Of a stretch of 45,733 bases of DNA, positions 35,245-43,977 are shown piece after piece. Source of the DNA: JBGTLA01 sp041744375 (GTDB lineage Bacteria > Actinomycetota > Acidimicrobiia > Spongiisociales > ZC4RG35); assembly GCA_041744375.1 (NCBI GenBank), contig JBGTLA010000006.1:1-45733 (forward strand), given 5' to 3'. The notes under the pieces are model-generated. The model saw only the letters and a program-made list of their open reading frames with translations, did not search any database and had not been told where the DNA came from. The first letter of the stretch is position 1; every line of letters begins with the position of its first letter. The translations under genes were made by a program, and so were the position numbers.

Positions 35245-35271
35245 CCGGGAGGGAGCCAAGCTCCCTCCCGG
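35245..35271. repeat. Perfect inverted repeat (12-bp arms, CAA loop)
   Basis: Arms CCGGGAGGGAGC (35245-35256) and GCTCCCTCCCGG (35260-35271) with loop CAA. No T-tract on either strand follows closely enough for a canonical terminator. It sits 130 bp upstream of the sigma start and 415 bp upstream of mrpA. Confidence 0.8.
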
Positions 35272-35603
35272 ACGCATATTCTGAGAGAACGGCGGAACTG
35301 ACTCCAACCGGACGCGCGCGATGAAAGAGATCCGTGGCCGGGGTGAAAGGGGGCCCTCCTCGGTGAGGCCGCCACACAGTGTCTGGGCGTGCTCGCACTT
35401 TCGTGGGTGTCTTCCGGTCTCGAGCTCGCAAGCCATGAGCTCCGTTCGGGCGGTCGATAGCCGACGATTACCATCCTCGGCGTCATCACGTGGTGTGCCG
35501 GGAAGCCTGGTCGGCGCTGTCCCAGGTTGGAGCTGTCTTGAAACACCCGAAATCACCACGCGACCCGCAGCCACCGGTGGCCCTGGCGCCACGTTGCGAT
35601 CTG

Positions 35604-35673
35604 GTTTCCTCTGTCCCGCACGGAGATGGCTCAGCCGGTGGGCCGACACGAGGGGCTCCATGCCTGAGGAAAC
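35604..35673 (+). promoter_or_regulatory. Possible structured mrpA leader closed by an 8-bp stem
   Basis: GTTTCCTC (35604-35611) is exactly complementary to GAGGAAAC (35666-35673). The ~54 nt between can form smaller stems (GGAG with CTCC; CGG with CCG around TGGG). The right arm lies 12 nt before the mrpA ATG, so folding could affect translation initiation. An 8-bp complement at this distance could arise by chance in a region this long, hence the low confidence. Confidence 0.25.
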
Positions 35674-35689
35674 GGTGACCGACGCATGA
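35660..35689 (+). CDS. Possible 9-residue leader peptide overlapping mrpA start
   Basis: ATG 35660 is preceded by GAGGGG (35650-35655, 4-nt gap) and encodes MPEETVTDA followed by TGA that overlaps the mrpA ATG as ATGA. mrpA itself has only a moderate GGTGA site (35674-35678). Because all other mrp junctions use 4-nt overlaps, translation of this short frame could couple ribosome entry into mrpA. Speculative. Confidence 0.25.
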   Translation: MPEETVTDA

Positions 35690-37989
35690 TTCTGGTTCTG
35701 GTCGCCCATATCGCCGTCGCCGTCGCAGCGGTGATGCTCGGCGCCCGTTTGGGACGACGCGTGATGCTGGTGGGGGCGCTGGCTCCCGGTGCCTCGTTGG
35801 TGTGGGTGGTGACAGCGCTGTCGGTCACCACCGGGGGCGGGGCGGTGACCGAACAGGTGTCGTGGGTTGCGGCGCTGGGGTTGAACATCGACTTCCGCCT
35901 CGACGCTTTCGCGGCCTTGATGGTCGGCCTCATCGGGGGCATCGGGGTGCTGGTGTTCGTATACGCCTGGCGCTACTTCGGCGAACGCGAAGGCCTGGGC
36001 CGCTTCGCCGCGCACCTGGTGGTGTTCGCCGGGTCGATGTTCGGCCTGGTAACGGCGGACAACCTGCTCCTCTTGTTCCTCTTCTGGGAGTTGACGTCGA
36101 TCACCTCGTATTTGCTCATCGGGTTCGAGGACAAGAGCGCCGCCGCCCGAGCAGCCGCACTCCAGGCCTTGTTGGTCACGGGGGCCGGCGGCCTGGCCAT
36201 GCTCGCTGGCATCGTCGTCGTCGCCCAGGAAGGGGGAACCTATCTCCTCTCGAGAATCCTGACCGACCCACCCGCCACCGGCCGAGCAGCGGCCGGTCTG
36301 GGGCTCATCCTGGTGGGCGCCTTCAGCAAGTCGGCCCAAGCCCCCTTCCACTTCTGGCTGCCGGGAGCGATGTCGGCGCCCACCCCGGTCAGTGCGTACC
36401 TCCACTCGGCCACGATGGTGAAGGCCGGCATCTACCTCATCGCCCGCCTCGCCCCTGTTTTTGCCCCCCTCTTCGTCTGGTGGTCGCCACTGGTTGTTGG
36501 GGTCGGTCTCGCCACCATGCTGCTGGGAGGCTGGCGTGCCCTGGCTCAGAACGATCTCAAGCTTCTGCTCGCCCAGGGCACCGTCTCCCAGCTGGGGTTC
36601 ATCGTAGTGCTCGTCGGAATCGGGATTCCAGAGCTCACTTTCGCCGGGGTGGCCATGATCCTCGCCCATGCCCTCTTCAAGGCGGCACTCTTCATGGTGG
36701 CCGGTATTGTCGATCATCAGGCCCACACACGCGACATTCGCCGCCTCACCGGCGTCGGCCGTGCCATGCCGGCGACTGCCGCCGTGGCAATGGCGGCCAC
36801 GGCCTCCATGGCCGGCATTCCCCCATTGCTCGGCTTCGTGAGCAAGGAAGCGGCGCTGGAGGGGCTGCTTCACGACGGTGCGCTGTGGATGACGGCCGGG
36901 GTGGTGATCGGCTCGACGCTCACAGTCGCCTATGGCCTCAGGTTCCTGTGGAGCGGCTTCGTCACCAAGCCACCCGATCTCGTCACGGACCCGGCCGGAC
37001 ACGACGCCCCTGCTCCGACGGCGATGTTCCTGCTTCCGCCCGTCGTGTTGGTAGCCATCACCGTCGCAGCCGGTATCGCACCCGGTCTGGTGGACGGTCT
37101 GGTAGTGGCGGCGGCCGTCTCGCTGGACTCCGGGGCCTCCGAATACCACCTCCTCCTGTGGCACGGTTTCACTCTCGCCCTGGCCCTCTCGGTAGTCGCC
37201 TTCGCCGGAGGCTGGCTGCTGTGGCGGAGCCCGCTGGCAGCCGTGCGGAGATGGACCGGCCGCACCCCCGAAGCCACCAAGGTGTACGCGGCGTCGGTGA
37301 CCGGGCTGAACCGCTGGGCCGACCGGATCACGACCGTCGTACAGAGCGGCTCGCTACCGGTGTACCTGAGCGTGATCCTCACCACCACGGTCGTCGTTCC
37401 CGGATACTTCCTGGTTCGCAACTTCGCCCTTCCGGCCGACCCCGTCTTCGCCGAATCTCCGATCCAGGCCACAGCCGCCGGCGTGGTCATGGCGGCAGCG
37501 CTGGGAGCGGCGGCGGCCCAGAGGAGGTTGGGCGCCGTCCTACTCCTAGGCGCGGCCGGTTACGGCGTGGCGGTCCTCTTCGTCATCCAGGGTGCCCCCG
37601 ACCTCGCTTTGACCCAGCTGTTGATCGAAACGTTGGCGCTGGCATTGTTCATCTTGGTCCTGAGTCGGCTCCCGTCGCGCTTCGAGTTGCGTCAGTCGCG
37701 CATACGAGGCGTGGCCCGCCTGACGGTGGCAGTCGGCACCGGTCTCATGGCCGGGGCTTTCGCCCTGTGGGCAGCGGCAGGGCGCGTGGCACCTTCGCTG
37801 GCCGACGAATACGTGGTGCGGGCCGAGCCGGAAGGGGGCGGCCGCAATGTGGTCAACGTGATCCTGACCGACTTCCGAGCCCTCGACACCCTGGGCGAGA
37901 TCACGGTCCTCACCGTCGCCGCCCTGGGGATCATGACCCTGGTGGGGGCGTCGCTTTTCCGGGGGTCTGCTTCGAAGGACGACCAATGA
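35686..37989 (+). CDS. mrpA: Mrp cation/proton antiporter subunit A
   Basis: 767 residues with about 20 membrane helices. The N-terminal ~500 residues are a complex-I NuoL-like antiporter module with the conserved glutamate in FLFWELTSITSYLLIG (about 132-147) and lysines in GAFSKSAQAPFHFWLPGAM and SATMVKAG. The C-terminal ~270 residues carry the MbhD/E-like domains (QGAPDLALTQLLIE; DFRALDTLGEITVL) shared with NuoJ/K relatives. With subunits B-G it forms the Mrp complex that exports Na+ in exchange for H+, giving salt and alkali tolerance. First gene of a seven-gene operon in which each gene overlaps the next by 4 nt. Confidence 0.96.
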   Translation: MILVLVAHIAVAVAAVMLGARLGRRVMLVGALAPGASLVWVVTALSVTTGGGAVTEQVSWVAALGLNIDFRLDAFAALMVGLIGGIGVLVFVYAWRYFGEREGLGRFAAHLVVFAGSMFGLVTADNLLLLFLFWELTSITSYLLIGFEDKSAAARAAALQALLVTGAGGLAMLAGIVVVAQEGGTYLLSRILTDPPATGRAAAGLGLILVGAFSKSAQAPFHFWLPGAMSAPTPVSAYLHSATMVKAGIYLIARLAPVFAPLFVWWSPLVVGVGLATMLLGGWRALAQNDLKLLLAQGTVSQLGFIVVLVGIGIPELTFAGVAMILAHALFKAALFMVAGIVDHQAHTRDIRRLTGVGRAMPATAAVAMAATASMAGIPPLLGFVSKEAALEGLLHDGALWMTAGVVIGSTLTVAYGLRFLWSGFVTKPPDLVTDPAGHDAPAPTAMFLLPPVVLVAITVAAGIAPGLVDGLVVAAAVSLDSGASEYHLLLWHGFTLALALSVVAFAGGWLLWRSPLAAVRRWTGRTPEATKVYAASVTGLNRWADRITTVVQSGSLPVYLSVILTTTVVVPGYFLVRNFALPADPVFAESPIQATAAGVVMAAALGAAAAQRRLGAVLLLGAAGYGVAVLFVIQGAPDLALTQLLIETLALALFILVLSRLPSRFELRQSRIRGVARLTVAVGTGLMAGAFALWAAAGRVAPSLADEYVVRAEPEGGGRNVVNVILTDFRALDTLGEITVLTVAALGIMTLVGASLFRGSASKDDQ

Positions 37990-38414
37990 TCGACCGCTCC
38001 ATCATCCTCGATGGCCTCGTCGACCTCATCGTGCGTACGGCGCTCATCTTCTCACTCTTCTTGCTCTTCGCTGGACACAACGCCCCGGGAGGGGGATTCG
38101 TCGGTGGGTTGGTGGCGGGCATCACCCTCATTCTGCAGTTCGTGGCGGGTGGACGAGGGCGGCTCAAGGACATTCTGTGGGGACCGCCTGAGGTCTTGAT
38201 GGGCATCGGCCTCGCCCTGTCCTTGTTCACCGGGACACTGGGGTGGGTGTGGGGTTCGACGTTCCTCGAGAGCGCCAAACTCGAAATCGCCGTTCCTCTC
38301 CTGGGCGTGGTCAAAGCCACCTCCGCCCTCCCCTTCGACATCGGTGTCTACGTGGTGGTGGTGGGGCTGACCGCCGCCCTCCTCCTCAGCCTGGGCGGAG
38401 AGGACGCGTCGTGA
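37986..38414 (+). CDS. mrpB: Mrp antiporter subunit B
   Basis: 142 residues, four membrane helices. The MnhB signature is FLLFAGHNAPGGGFVGGLVAG (cited in part: HNAPGGGFVGGL, about 32-43). It starts at ATG 37986 in an ATGA overlap with mrpA. A separate mrpB next to mrpA marks the seven-subunit Mrp organisation, rather than the fused A-B form of six-subunit Pha systems. Confidence 0.95.
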   Translation: MIDRSIILDGLVDLIVRTALIFSLFLLFAGHNAPGGGFVGGLVAGITLILQFVAGGRGRLKDILWGPPEVLMGIGLALSLFTGTLGWVWGSTFLESAKLEIAVPLLGVVKATSALPFDIGVYVVVVGLTAALLLSLGGEDAS

Positions 38415-38824
38415 TCATCATCCTGGCGATCACGGTTGCGGTGCTGTACGGGGTAGGTGCGTTCCTCATGCTCCAACGCAACCTGAGCCGAATCGTGATC
38501 GGGCTGGCCTTCTTCGGGCACGGTGCCAACCTGCTCTTGCTCATGGCGGGAGGGCGGGCGGGAAGGGCCCCCTTCGTCGGGGAGGGAGTGGGGCCGACAT
38601 CCGACCCTCTCCCCCAGGCCTTGGCGCTCACGGCCGTCGTCATCACCTTTGGTGTGAGCGCCTACCTCCTGACCCTCGCTTATCGCAGTTGGCTGCTCAT
38701 TCACACCGACGAGGTGGAGGACGATGTCGAGGACCGACGCATCGCCGAGATGGCCGCCGCCCGCACCGCCCGCGAAGACGAGGTTCCCGAGTCGACCGAG
38801 GACCTCGAGGATCGGCCGACGTGA
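38411..38824 (+). CDS. mrpC: Mrp antiporter subunit C
   Basis: 137 residues from GTG 38411 (GTGA overlap with mrpB). NuoK-like, three membrane helices with the hallmark NLSRIVIGLAFFGHGANLLLL and DPLPQALALTAVVITFGVSA in recognisable pieces. The last ~40 residues form an acidic, charged cytoplasmic tail (EVEDDVEDRR...) longer than in many homologues. Confidence 0.95.
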   Translation: MIIILAITVAVLYGVGAFLMLQRNLSRIVIGLAFFGHGANLLLLMAGGRAGRAPFVGEGVGPTSDPLPQALALTAVVITFGVSAYLLTLAYRSWLLIHTDEVEDDVEDRRIAEMAAARTAREDEVPESTEDLEDRPT

Positions 38825-40314
38825 ACGTCCCCGCCGCCCTCCCTATCGTCCTGCCCCTCGCCGGGGCAGCCATCTCGATGGCGCTCGGGCGCTGGCACGC
38901 CGCCCGCCGAGTCCTCGGGGTGGCGGTGCTGGTCGGCACCCTGGCGGCTTCGGTCGTCCTGCTCGCCCAGGTCTCGGACGGGTCGATCGTGGCGGTGACG
39001 CTGGGAGCGTGGCAGGCGCCGATCGGCATAACCCTGGTGGTGGACACATTCGCCGCTTTCATGATGTGCGTCTCGGCCCTGATGCTGTTGGCGGTCCTCG
39101 TGTATGCCATCGGCAGCCCCAAGACCGACGACACCTACTCGTTCTTCCACCCCGTCTATCTGATCCTCGCCGCCGGAGTATCCGCCTCTTTCCTCACGGG
39201 CGACCTCTTCAACCTCTTCGTAGCCTTCGAGATCACCCTCACCGCCAGTTATGTGCTCATCACGTTTGGAGGGTCGCGCCTCCAAGTCCGCCACGGCATG
39301 AGTTACGTGGTCATCAACCTGATGGCCTCGACGTTGTTCATCACCGCCGTTGGCCTGATGTACGCCGCCACCGGCACGGTGAACATGGCCGACCTCGCCG
39401 GCAAGCTGACCGAGATCGATCCTGCTCTCCGGGCCGGCCTGGGCGTCCTCTTCTTGATCGTGTTCGGGATCAAGGCAGCCATCTTCCCGCTCTTCTTCTG
39501 GCTGCCCGACGCCTACCCGGCCGCCGCAGCCCCGGTTACGGCCATTTTCGCCGGGTTGCTCACCAAGATCGGCGTGTACACGATCATCCGCACTCAAACC
39601 CTCCTCTTCGGCGACGGCGGCCCTTCGACCCTGCTGCTGGTTGTGGCCGGGTTGACCATGGTGGTCGGAATCTTCGGGGCAATCGCCCAGGACGACATCA
39701 AGCGCATCCTCAGTTTCCACATCGTGAGCCAGATCGGCTACATGATCTTCGGGTTGGGTCTCTTCACAGTGGCTGGTCTGGCTGCCACCGTCCTCTTCGT
39801 AGTCCATCAGATCCTCATCAAGACCACCCTGTTCCTGGTCGGGGGCCTCATCGAGGAGAAGACAGGCACAGCTGCCCTGCGCAAGCTCGGGGGGATGATC
39901 CACGCCAGCCCTATCCTGGCAGCCCTGTTTCTCATCCCGGCCTTGAGCCTGGCGGGAATCCCGCCGTCTTCGGGTTTCGTGGCGAAGCTGGCGCTCGTCC
40001 AGGCCGGATTGGAGATCGGCCAGAACCTGATCGTGGCGCTATCGCTGGCGGTCAGCATCCTCACCCTGTTCTCGATGATCAAGATATGGGCCGGGGCGTT
40101 TTGGGGAGAACCCAACGAAAATCCCCCCATCCCCGAGGGCCTTGCCGCTGACCACCCCATCGGGCCCGTCTTGATGGTCGCACCCACGACGTTGCTGGTC
40201 GTGGCGGGCTTGGCGTTCGTCGTGGCGGCAGCCCCCCTCTATGAGCTGAGCGAAATCGCCGCCGCCAACCTCGTCGACACCTCGACGTACGTGAGGGCGG
40301 TGATGGCACCATGA
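38821..40314 (+). CDS. mrpD: Mrp antiporter subunit D
   Basis: 497 residues from GTG 38821 (GTGA overlap with mrpC). Complex-I NuoM/N-like antiporter subunit with about 14 membrane helices. Conserved glutamate in FVAFEITLTASYVLI (about 136) and lysine in FGIKAAIFPLFFWLPDAYP (about 219) are the ion-translocation residues known in this family. LAGIPPSSGFVAKL is the usual late-helix motif. Confidence 0.96.
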   Translation: MNVPAALPIVLPLAGAAISMALGRWHAARRVLGVAVLVGTLAASVVLLAQVSDGSIVAVTLGAWQAPIGITLVVDTFAAFMMCVSALMLLAVLVYAIGSPKTDDTYSFFHPVYLILAAGVSASFLTGDLFNLFVAFEITLTASYVLITFGGSRLQVRHGMSYVVINLMASTLFITAVGLMYAATGTVNMADLAGKLTEIDPALRAGLGVLFLIVFGIKAAIFPLFFWLPDAYPAAAAPVTAIFAGLLTKIGVYTIIRTQTLLFGDGGPSTLLLVVAGLTMVVGIFGAIAQDDIKRILSFHIVSQIGYMIFGLGLFTVAGLAATVLFVVHQILIKTTLFLVGGLIEEKTGTAALRKLGGMIHASPILAALFLIPALSLAGIPPSSGFVAKLALVQAGLEIGQNLIVALSLAVSILTLFSMIKIWAGAFWGEPNENPPIPEGLAADHPIGPVLMVAPTTLLVVAGLAFVVAAAPLYELSEIAAANLVDTSTYVRAVMAP

Positions 40315-40838
40315 CCCGTCGAGTCTTTCGCCATGTGGTGATCGTGGCCTGGCTCACCACGGTGTGGGTGGCACTGTGGGAGGAGTTCACAGTTGCCAAT
40401 GTCGTGGGCGGGGTGGGGGCGGCGATCGTCATCCTGTTGATGCTTCCCCCCCGCCAGCCCGGTCCCGTCCTGGGGTTCCGGCCAGTGGCCGCGGTTTGGC
40501 TCCTCATCTTCTTCAGTTGGAAGTTGGTGGAGGCGTCGGCGCGCCTGGCCTGGGAGGTGGTAACACCACGAAACAAGATCAACGCCGCCATCGTGGCGGT
40601 GCCCCTTGCCACCGAATCGCACGCCATTGCCACCATGGTCGCCAACATGGTGTCGCTGACGCCCGGAACCCTCACGTTGGAGGCCCGAGAGGATCCGCTC
40701 ACTCTCTTCATTCATGTCCTGCACCTCAAGAGCTTCGAGGCAGAGAGGGCATCGGTCCATCAGTTGGAGCGTTTGTGCTTGCGCGCCTTTCCCGAACTGG
40801 GCCGGCGCCGGGCTGTCGATCGGAAGGTCACGCCATGA
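40311..40838 (+). CDS. mrpE: Mrp antiporter subunit E
   Basis: 175 residues, ATG 40311 (ATGA overlap with mrpD). Two to three N-terminal membrane segments and a cytoplasmic domain with the MnhE pattern ATMVANMVSLTPGTLTLE (about 107-124) followed by FIHVLHLKS. Structural subunit needed for complex assembly. Confidence 0.94.
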   Translation: MTRRVFRHVVIVAWLTTVWVALWEEFTVANVVGGVGAAIVILLMLPPRQPGPVLGFRPVAAVWLLIFFSWKLVEASARLAWEVVTPRNKINAAIVAVPLATESHAIATMVANMVSLTPGTLTLEAREDPLTLFIHVLHLKSFEAERASVHQLERLCLRAFPELGRRRAVDRKVTP

Positions 40839-41101
40839 TCGAGACCGCAGCCACCATCTCGCTGGTCCTGCTATCAGTGGCCGCCCTGGCCGCCCTGGCC
40901 AGGCTGCTGCGCGGCGGCTCGGTAGCAGAACGCATCGTTGCTCTCGACACCCTCCTGGTGATCGTGGTGAGCGGTCTCGGCGTGCAGGCGGCCCGCACGG
41001 GCGAGGACACTTACCTCGACGCCATGGTGGTGGCGGCCCTTCTCGGCTTCACCGGCACCTCCCTCGTGGCGAAGTACATCGAACGGAGAGGTGCCAGATG
41101 A
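40835..41101 (+). CDS. mrpF: Mrp antiporter subunit F
   Basis: 88 residues, ATG 40835 (ATGA overlap with mrpE). Three membrane helices with the MnhF signature SVAERIVALDTLLV (about 29-42) and DAMVVAALLGFTGTSLVAKYI at the C-terminus, cited in part. Small hydrophobic subunit of the antiporter complex. Confidence 0.94.
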   Translation: MIETAATISLVLLSVAALAALARLLRGGSVAERIVALDTLLVIVVSGLGVQAARTGEDTYLDAMVVAALLGFTGTSLVAKYIERRGAR

Positions 41102-41430
41102 TGGAGTGGATCGCGGCCCTGTTCCTCGTCACCGGTGGGGTACTGGCGGTGATAGCAGCGGTGGGACTGCACCGGTTCGCCGATGTCTTCGCCCGCATGC
41201 ACGCCGCCACCAAACCCGCCACGCTGGGACTGGTGATGATGCTCACCGGCGTGATACTCCTGCTGCCGGGGCCGGGGCCGATCGCCAAACTGATGTTGGT
41301 GATCCTCCTCCAGTTCATCACGGCCCCGGTGGGAGCCCATCTGGTGGGACGCGCCACCTTCCGAGCCGGGACCGAGCTGGCGCCCGACACCATCTTCGAC
41401 GACTCATCCAAGACAATTCTCGACGAATGA
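41098..41430 (+). CDS. mrpG: Mrp antiporter subunit G
   Basis: 110 residues, ATG 41098 (ATGA overlap with mrpF). Three membrane helices with the MnhG motif GLHRFADVFARMHAATKPATLG (cited in part: RMHAATKPATLG, about 33-44). Last gene of the operon. No clear intrinsic terminator follows; the 114-bp gap to the FabF-like gene holds nothing I recognise. Confidence 0.94.
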   Translation: MMEWIAALFLVTGGVLAVIAAVGLHRFADVFARMHAATKPATLGLVMMLTGVILLLPGPGPIAKLMLVILLQFITAPVGAHLVGRATFRAGTELAPDTIFDDSSKTILDE

Positions 41431-41544
41431 GGCGAGGGCGTGCGACCCCGGGGCGGTGATTCAAGGACGAGGACGAAGCAAGCGGCGTCGCGGGCCGTCG
41501 AAACACCCACGTACTTGCGGCGGGGGGCACTCAGGTAGGGCAGA

Positions 41545-42720
41545 ATGTGGACGATGGAACTAAGACGCGTCGTCATCACGGGGTTGGGAGTGGTGGCTGC
41601 TCCCGGCGTGGGACAGGTCGATTTCTGGCAGGGTCTGACGAAAGATCCAGGACCGGGTCCACATGGTGTTGCGGATTGGGATCCCGAGCCCACCATCCCG
41701 CGACGCGAAGCTCGGCGCCTCGACCGCTTCGCTCAGTTCGCGCTGGTGGCGGCCGCAGAGGCACTCGCCGAAGCCGGAGACCTGGGCACCGACCCCAATC
41801 GCGTAACCGTCAACGTTGCCACCGGTATCGGGGGTCTCGCCTCGCTCGAGGCGTTGATCGGAACTTCCTACGAAGACGAACCTCGCGCCTCCCCCCTGTG
41901 GATCCCGATGATGATGTGCAACGCCGCCGCCGCCGCCATCTCCATTCGATACGGCTTCGGGGGCCAGGCATCGACCCCGGTGGTGGCCTGTGCCGCCGGG
42001 GCTCAGGCGATCCTGGACGGCCTCCGCCAGATCCAGTGGGGTTACGCCGACGCCGCCGTCGTCGGCGGCGCTGAAGGCGCCATCCGCCCCCCGACCATCG
42101 AGGGATTCGCTTCCGCCAAGGCGCTGTCGCCCACGCTCACGGCGCGACCCTTCGATGTCGATCGCGACGGATTCGTTCTTGGAGAGGGAGCGGGGATCCT
42201 GGTCCTCGAGGAGCGCCAACACGCTTTGGAGCGCGGGGCGACCATCCTCGCCGAGATGGCTGGCGGTGCCTCTACCGCCGACGCCTACCACATAACCGCA
42301 CCTCACCCGGAGGGCGACGGAGCCGAGCGAGCAGTGCGACTGGCGATCGCCGATGCCGGACTGACGCTGCCCGACGTGGGGTACGTCAATGCCCACGGTA
42401 CCGGCACCGACCTCAACGACCGTACCGAAGGGGCGGTGATCGGGCGGATCTTCGGCGACGACCAGCCTCCCGTGTCTTCGGTCAAAGGGGTCACGGGCCA
42501 TGCCCTCGGAGCGTCGGGTGCGATCGAAGCGCTGGTGGGAGTGATGGCCATCGAACGGTCTCAATTGCCTCCCAATGTGGGGTTGATGTCACAGGACCCC
42601 GAGATCCCACTCTACGACGTCGTGGGGGAACCCAGATTGTGGGAGCCGGCTCCGGTGGTATCGAACTCCTTTGGCTTCGGTGGCCACAACACGGTGCTCG
42701 TCATCCAACCGCACGCCTGA
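41545..42720 (+). CDS. Beta-ketoacyl-ACP synthase II-like enzyme (FabF family)
   Basis: 391 residues (ATG 41545, with AGGTAGGG at 41533-41540; ATG 41554 would start at the usual MELRRVVITGLG). Thiolase-fold ketosynthase with the catalytic Cys in VACAAGAQA (about 153), the first His in NAHGTGTDLND (about 286) and the Lys/His pair in KGVTGHALGASGAIE (about 317-322). The tail NSFGFGGHNTVLV is typical of KAS I/II. It condenses malonyl-ACP with an acyl-ACP. No ACP, acyltransferase or other fatty-acid genes are adjacent, so it may be a solitary FabF for housekeeping or special lipids. It converges on the amine oxidase gene, 85 bp apart. Confidence 0.93.
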   Translation: MWTMELRRVVITGLGVVAAPGVGQVDFWQGLTKDPGPGPHGVADWDPEPTIPRREARRLDRFAQFALVAAAEALAEAGDLGTDPNRVTVNVATGIGGLASLEALIGTSYEDEPRASPLWIPMMMCNAAAAAISIRYGFGGQASTPVVACAAGAQAILDGLRQIQWGYADAAVVGGAEGAIRPPTIEGFASAKALSPTLTARPFDVDRDGFVLGEGAGILVLEERQHALERGATILAEMAGGASTADAYHITAPHPEGDGAERAVRLAIADAGLTLPDVGYVNAHGTGTDLNDRTEGAVIGRIFGDDQPPVSSVKGVTGHALGASGAIEALVGVMAIERSQLPPNVGLMSQDPEIPLYDVVGEPRLWEPAPVVSNSFGFGGHNTVLVIQPHA

Positions 42721-42805
42721 AGCATCCAATCGGCGAGTTCTCGTCCCTCTTTCGTCGTGGGGACCACAGTTCCGATGCGACGCCAAGGCACTCTGTTGTT
42801 TCGAA

Positions 42806-43957
42806 TCAGCGGCCAGTGGGAGAGGTTGCGAGGTTGAGAGAGGTTCGATCGGCCAGCGTGAAGCGCTCGTCAGGCGCCCACAAACCCTGGGCGATGCCGG
42901 CGACATACTCGCCGACCACCGGGCCGTGCTTGAGAATCCCCCCCGATCCCCCGCCGGCCAGCACCATGTCCTCGTGATCGGGGTGGGTGTCGAAGAGAAA
43001 GTGGGTGTCGGGGGTCATGACGATGTGACACACCTTCTGGTCGGTGATCGGCTGACCCACCAGTTCGGGGAAGCGGTAGGCGAGGTATTGGCGCGATCGG
43101 GCCAGGGCCGAGCGGTCGACCACACGATCGTCGGAGTCGAGGTCGATGTCGGATTCGTGCCAGGCGATGACCGCCTTGAACCCGTAACCCTCCACGGCGG
43201 GGATGCCATAGCCGGGATACCCGTGGTCGATCCACACCGGGTGACGCTCAGAGTCGTAGACGTCGCTGCCTTCGGGGGGCGACGTGAAGATGACATCCTG
43301 GCGCACGACCCTCAACATTCGTCCCAGCGTGCGACGGAACATCGTCCCCATCCACGACCCTGTCGCCACCACGATCCGATCGGCCGCCAACTCGACACCA
43401 TCGACGGCCAGCCGCTCGTCGGGGGTGGTGGTGGGCCGCCGTCTCACGAACTCACCCCCATCGGCCAGGAACTGTTGAAACCCCCGAACGAGGGCACGAC
43501 GTGACCACACGAACCCCGCCTCGGGCTCGTAGAGGGCAAATGCCACCCGTTGGAAGTCGATGTGGGGGTAACGGGTGGCCAGTTCCGCCGGCGACAGCTT
43601 GAGAACGGGCACGCCCAACCCGCCAAGCGTGGGGATGGATGCTTCCTCCCAGTCAGATCGTCCCTCCTCGGCCATGACGAGGGCGCCCGTTTCCCGATAG
43701 AGTTCGACGTTCCATGCCTGACCGAGTTCCAGCCAACGAAGACGAGACTCCCGGGCCCAGCGGGTATACAGTTCGTCAGACCCGTGCGCGGCGCGGATCA
43801 CACGATGGGTACCGGAGGACGCAGCCCGAGCATGACCCGGCTCCCAACCGTCGTAGAGGGTCACCCGGTGGCCGGCCCGTTGCAGCTCCAGGGCCGTCAT
43901 GACGCCGACGATGCCGGCGCCGACAACGGCGAAACGGCGAGAAGAGCGGGTACTCAT
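42806..43957 (-). CDS. DAO-family FAD-dependent amine/amino-acid oxidase (sarcosine oxidase-like)
   Basis: 383 residues from ATG 43957. The N-terminal FAD dinucleotide motif is VVGAGIVGVMTALELQRAG (about 10-28), followed by SSGTHRVIRAAHG, the SxxxxRxxR-type pattern of monomeric sarcosine oxidase and N-methyltryptophan oxidase. The C-terminal flavin motif is DTHPDHEDMVLAGGGSGGILKHGP in pieces (about 335-358). It oxidises a secondary amine or N-methyl amino acid with O2 or another acceptor. In sarcosine-oxidase relatives a Cys in the C-terminal region binds FAD; here the equivalent area reads GGGSGGI, so covalent attachment is doubtful. Divergent from the GS-like/microcompartment operon, with a palindrome between the starts, so the two are probably co-regulated. 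Confidence 0.88.
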   Translation of the reverse strand: MSTRSSRRFAVVGAGIVGVMTALELQRAGHRVTLYDGWEPGHARAASSGTHRVIRAAHGSDELYTRWARESRLRWLELGQAWNVELYRETGALVMAEEGRSDWEEASIPTLGGLGVPVLKLSPAELATRYPHIDFQRVAFALYEPEAGFVWSRRALVRGFQQFLADGGEFVRRRPTTTPDERLAVDGVELAADRIVVATGSWMGTMFRRTLGRMLRVVRQDVIFTSPPEGSDVYDSERHPVWIDHGYPGYGIPAVEGYGFKAVIAWHESDIDLDSDDRVVDRSALARSRQYLAYRFPELVGQPITDQKVCHIVMTPDTHFLFDTHPDHEDMVLAGGGSGGILKHGPVVGEYVAGIAQGLWAPDERFTLADRTSLNLATSPTGR

Positions 43958-43977
43958 GGTTGAACGGGTAGCATAGT

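Larger units (their letters stand above)
35115..35685. other. Long intergenic region between ECF sigma and mrp operon
   Basis: About 570 bp, by far the largest gap in the window. It contains a perfect 12-bp-arm hairpin (35245-35271), an AT-richer stretch GCATATTCT (35274-35282) beside it, a GGAACT hexamer at 35294-35299 that resembles an ECF -35 element without a convincing -10 partner, and a possible structured leader or short peptide just before mrpA. One longer open frame (35321-35689) has Ser/Arg/Pro-rich composition and looks non-coding. Confidence 0.6.

Noticed and set aside
35321..35689. 122-codon frame ending in ATGA at the mrpA start
   Set aside because: Ser/Arg/Pro-rich composition, mixed third-position bases unlike neighbours, and no recognisable domain. 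Only the last 9 codons, which have their own ribosome-binding site, were kept as a weak leader-peptide candidate.
35182..37164. 660-codon open frame antisense to mrpA
   Set aside because: The product is Gln/His/Arg/Gly-rich low-complexity sequence with no family signal and lies opposite a certain gene; long antisense frames are expected at this GC content. The same applies to antisense frames at 19484-21082, 26666-28243 and 38701-39903.
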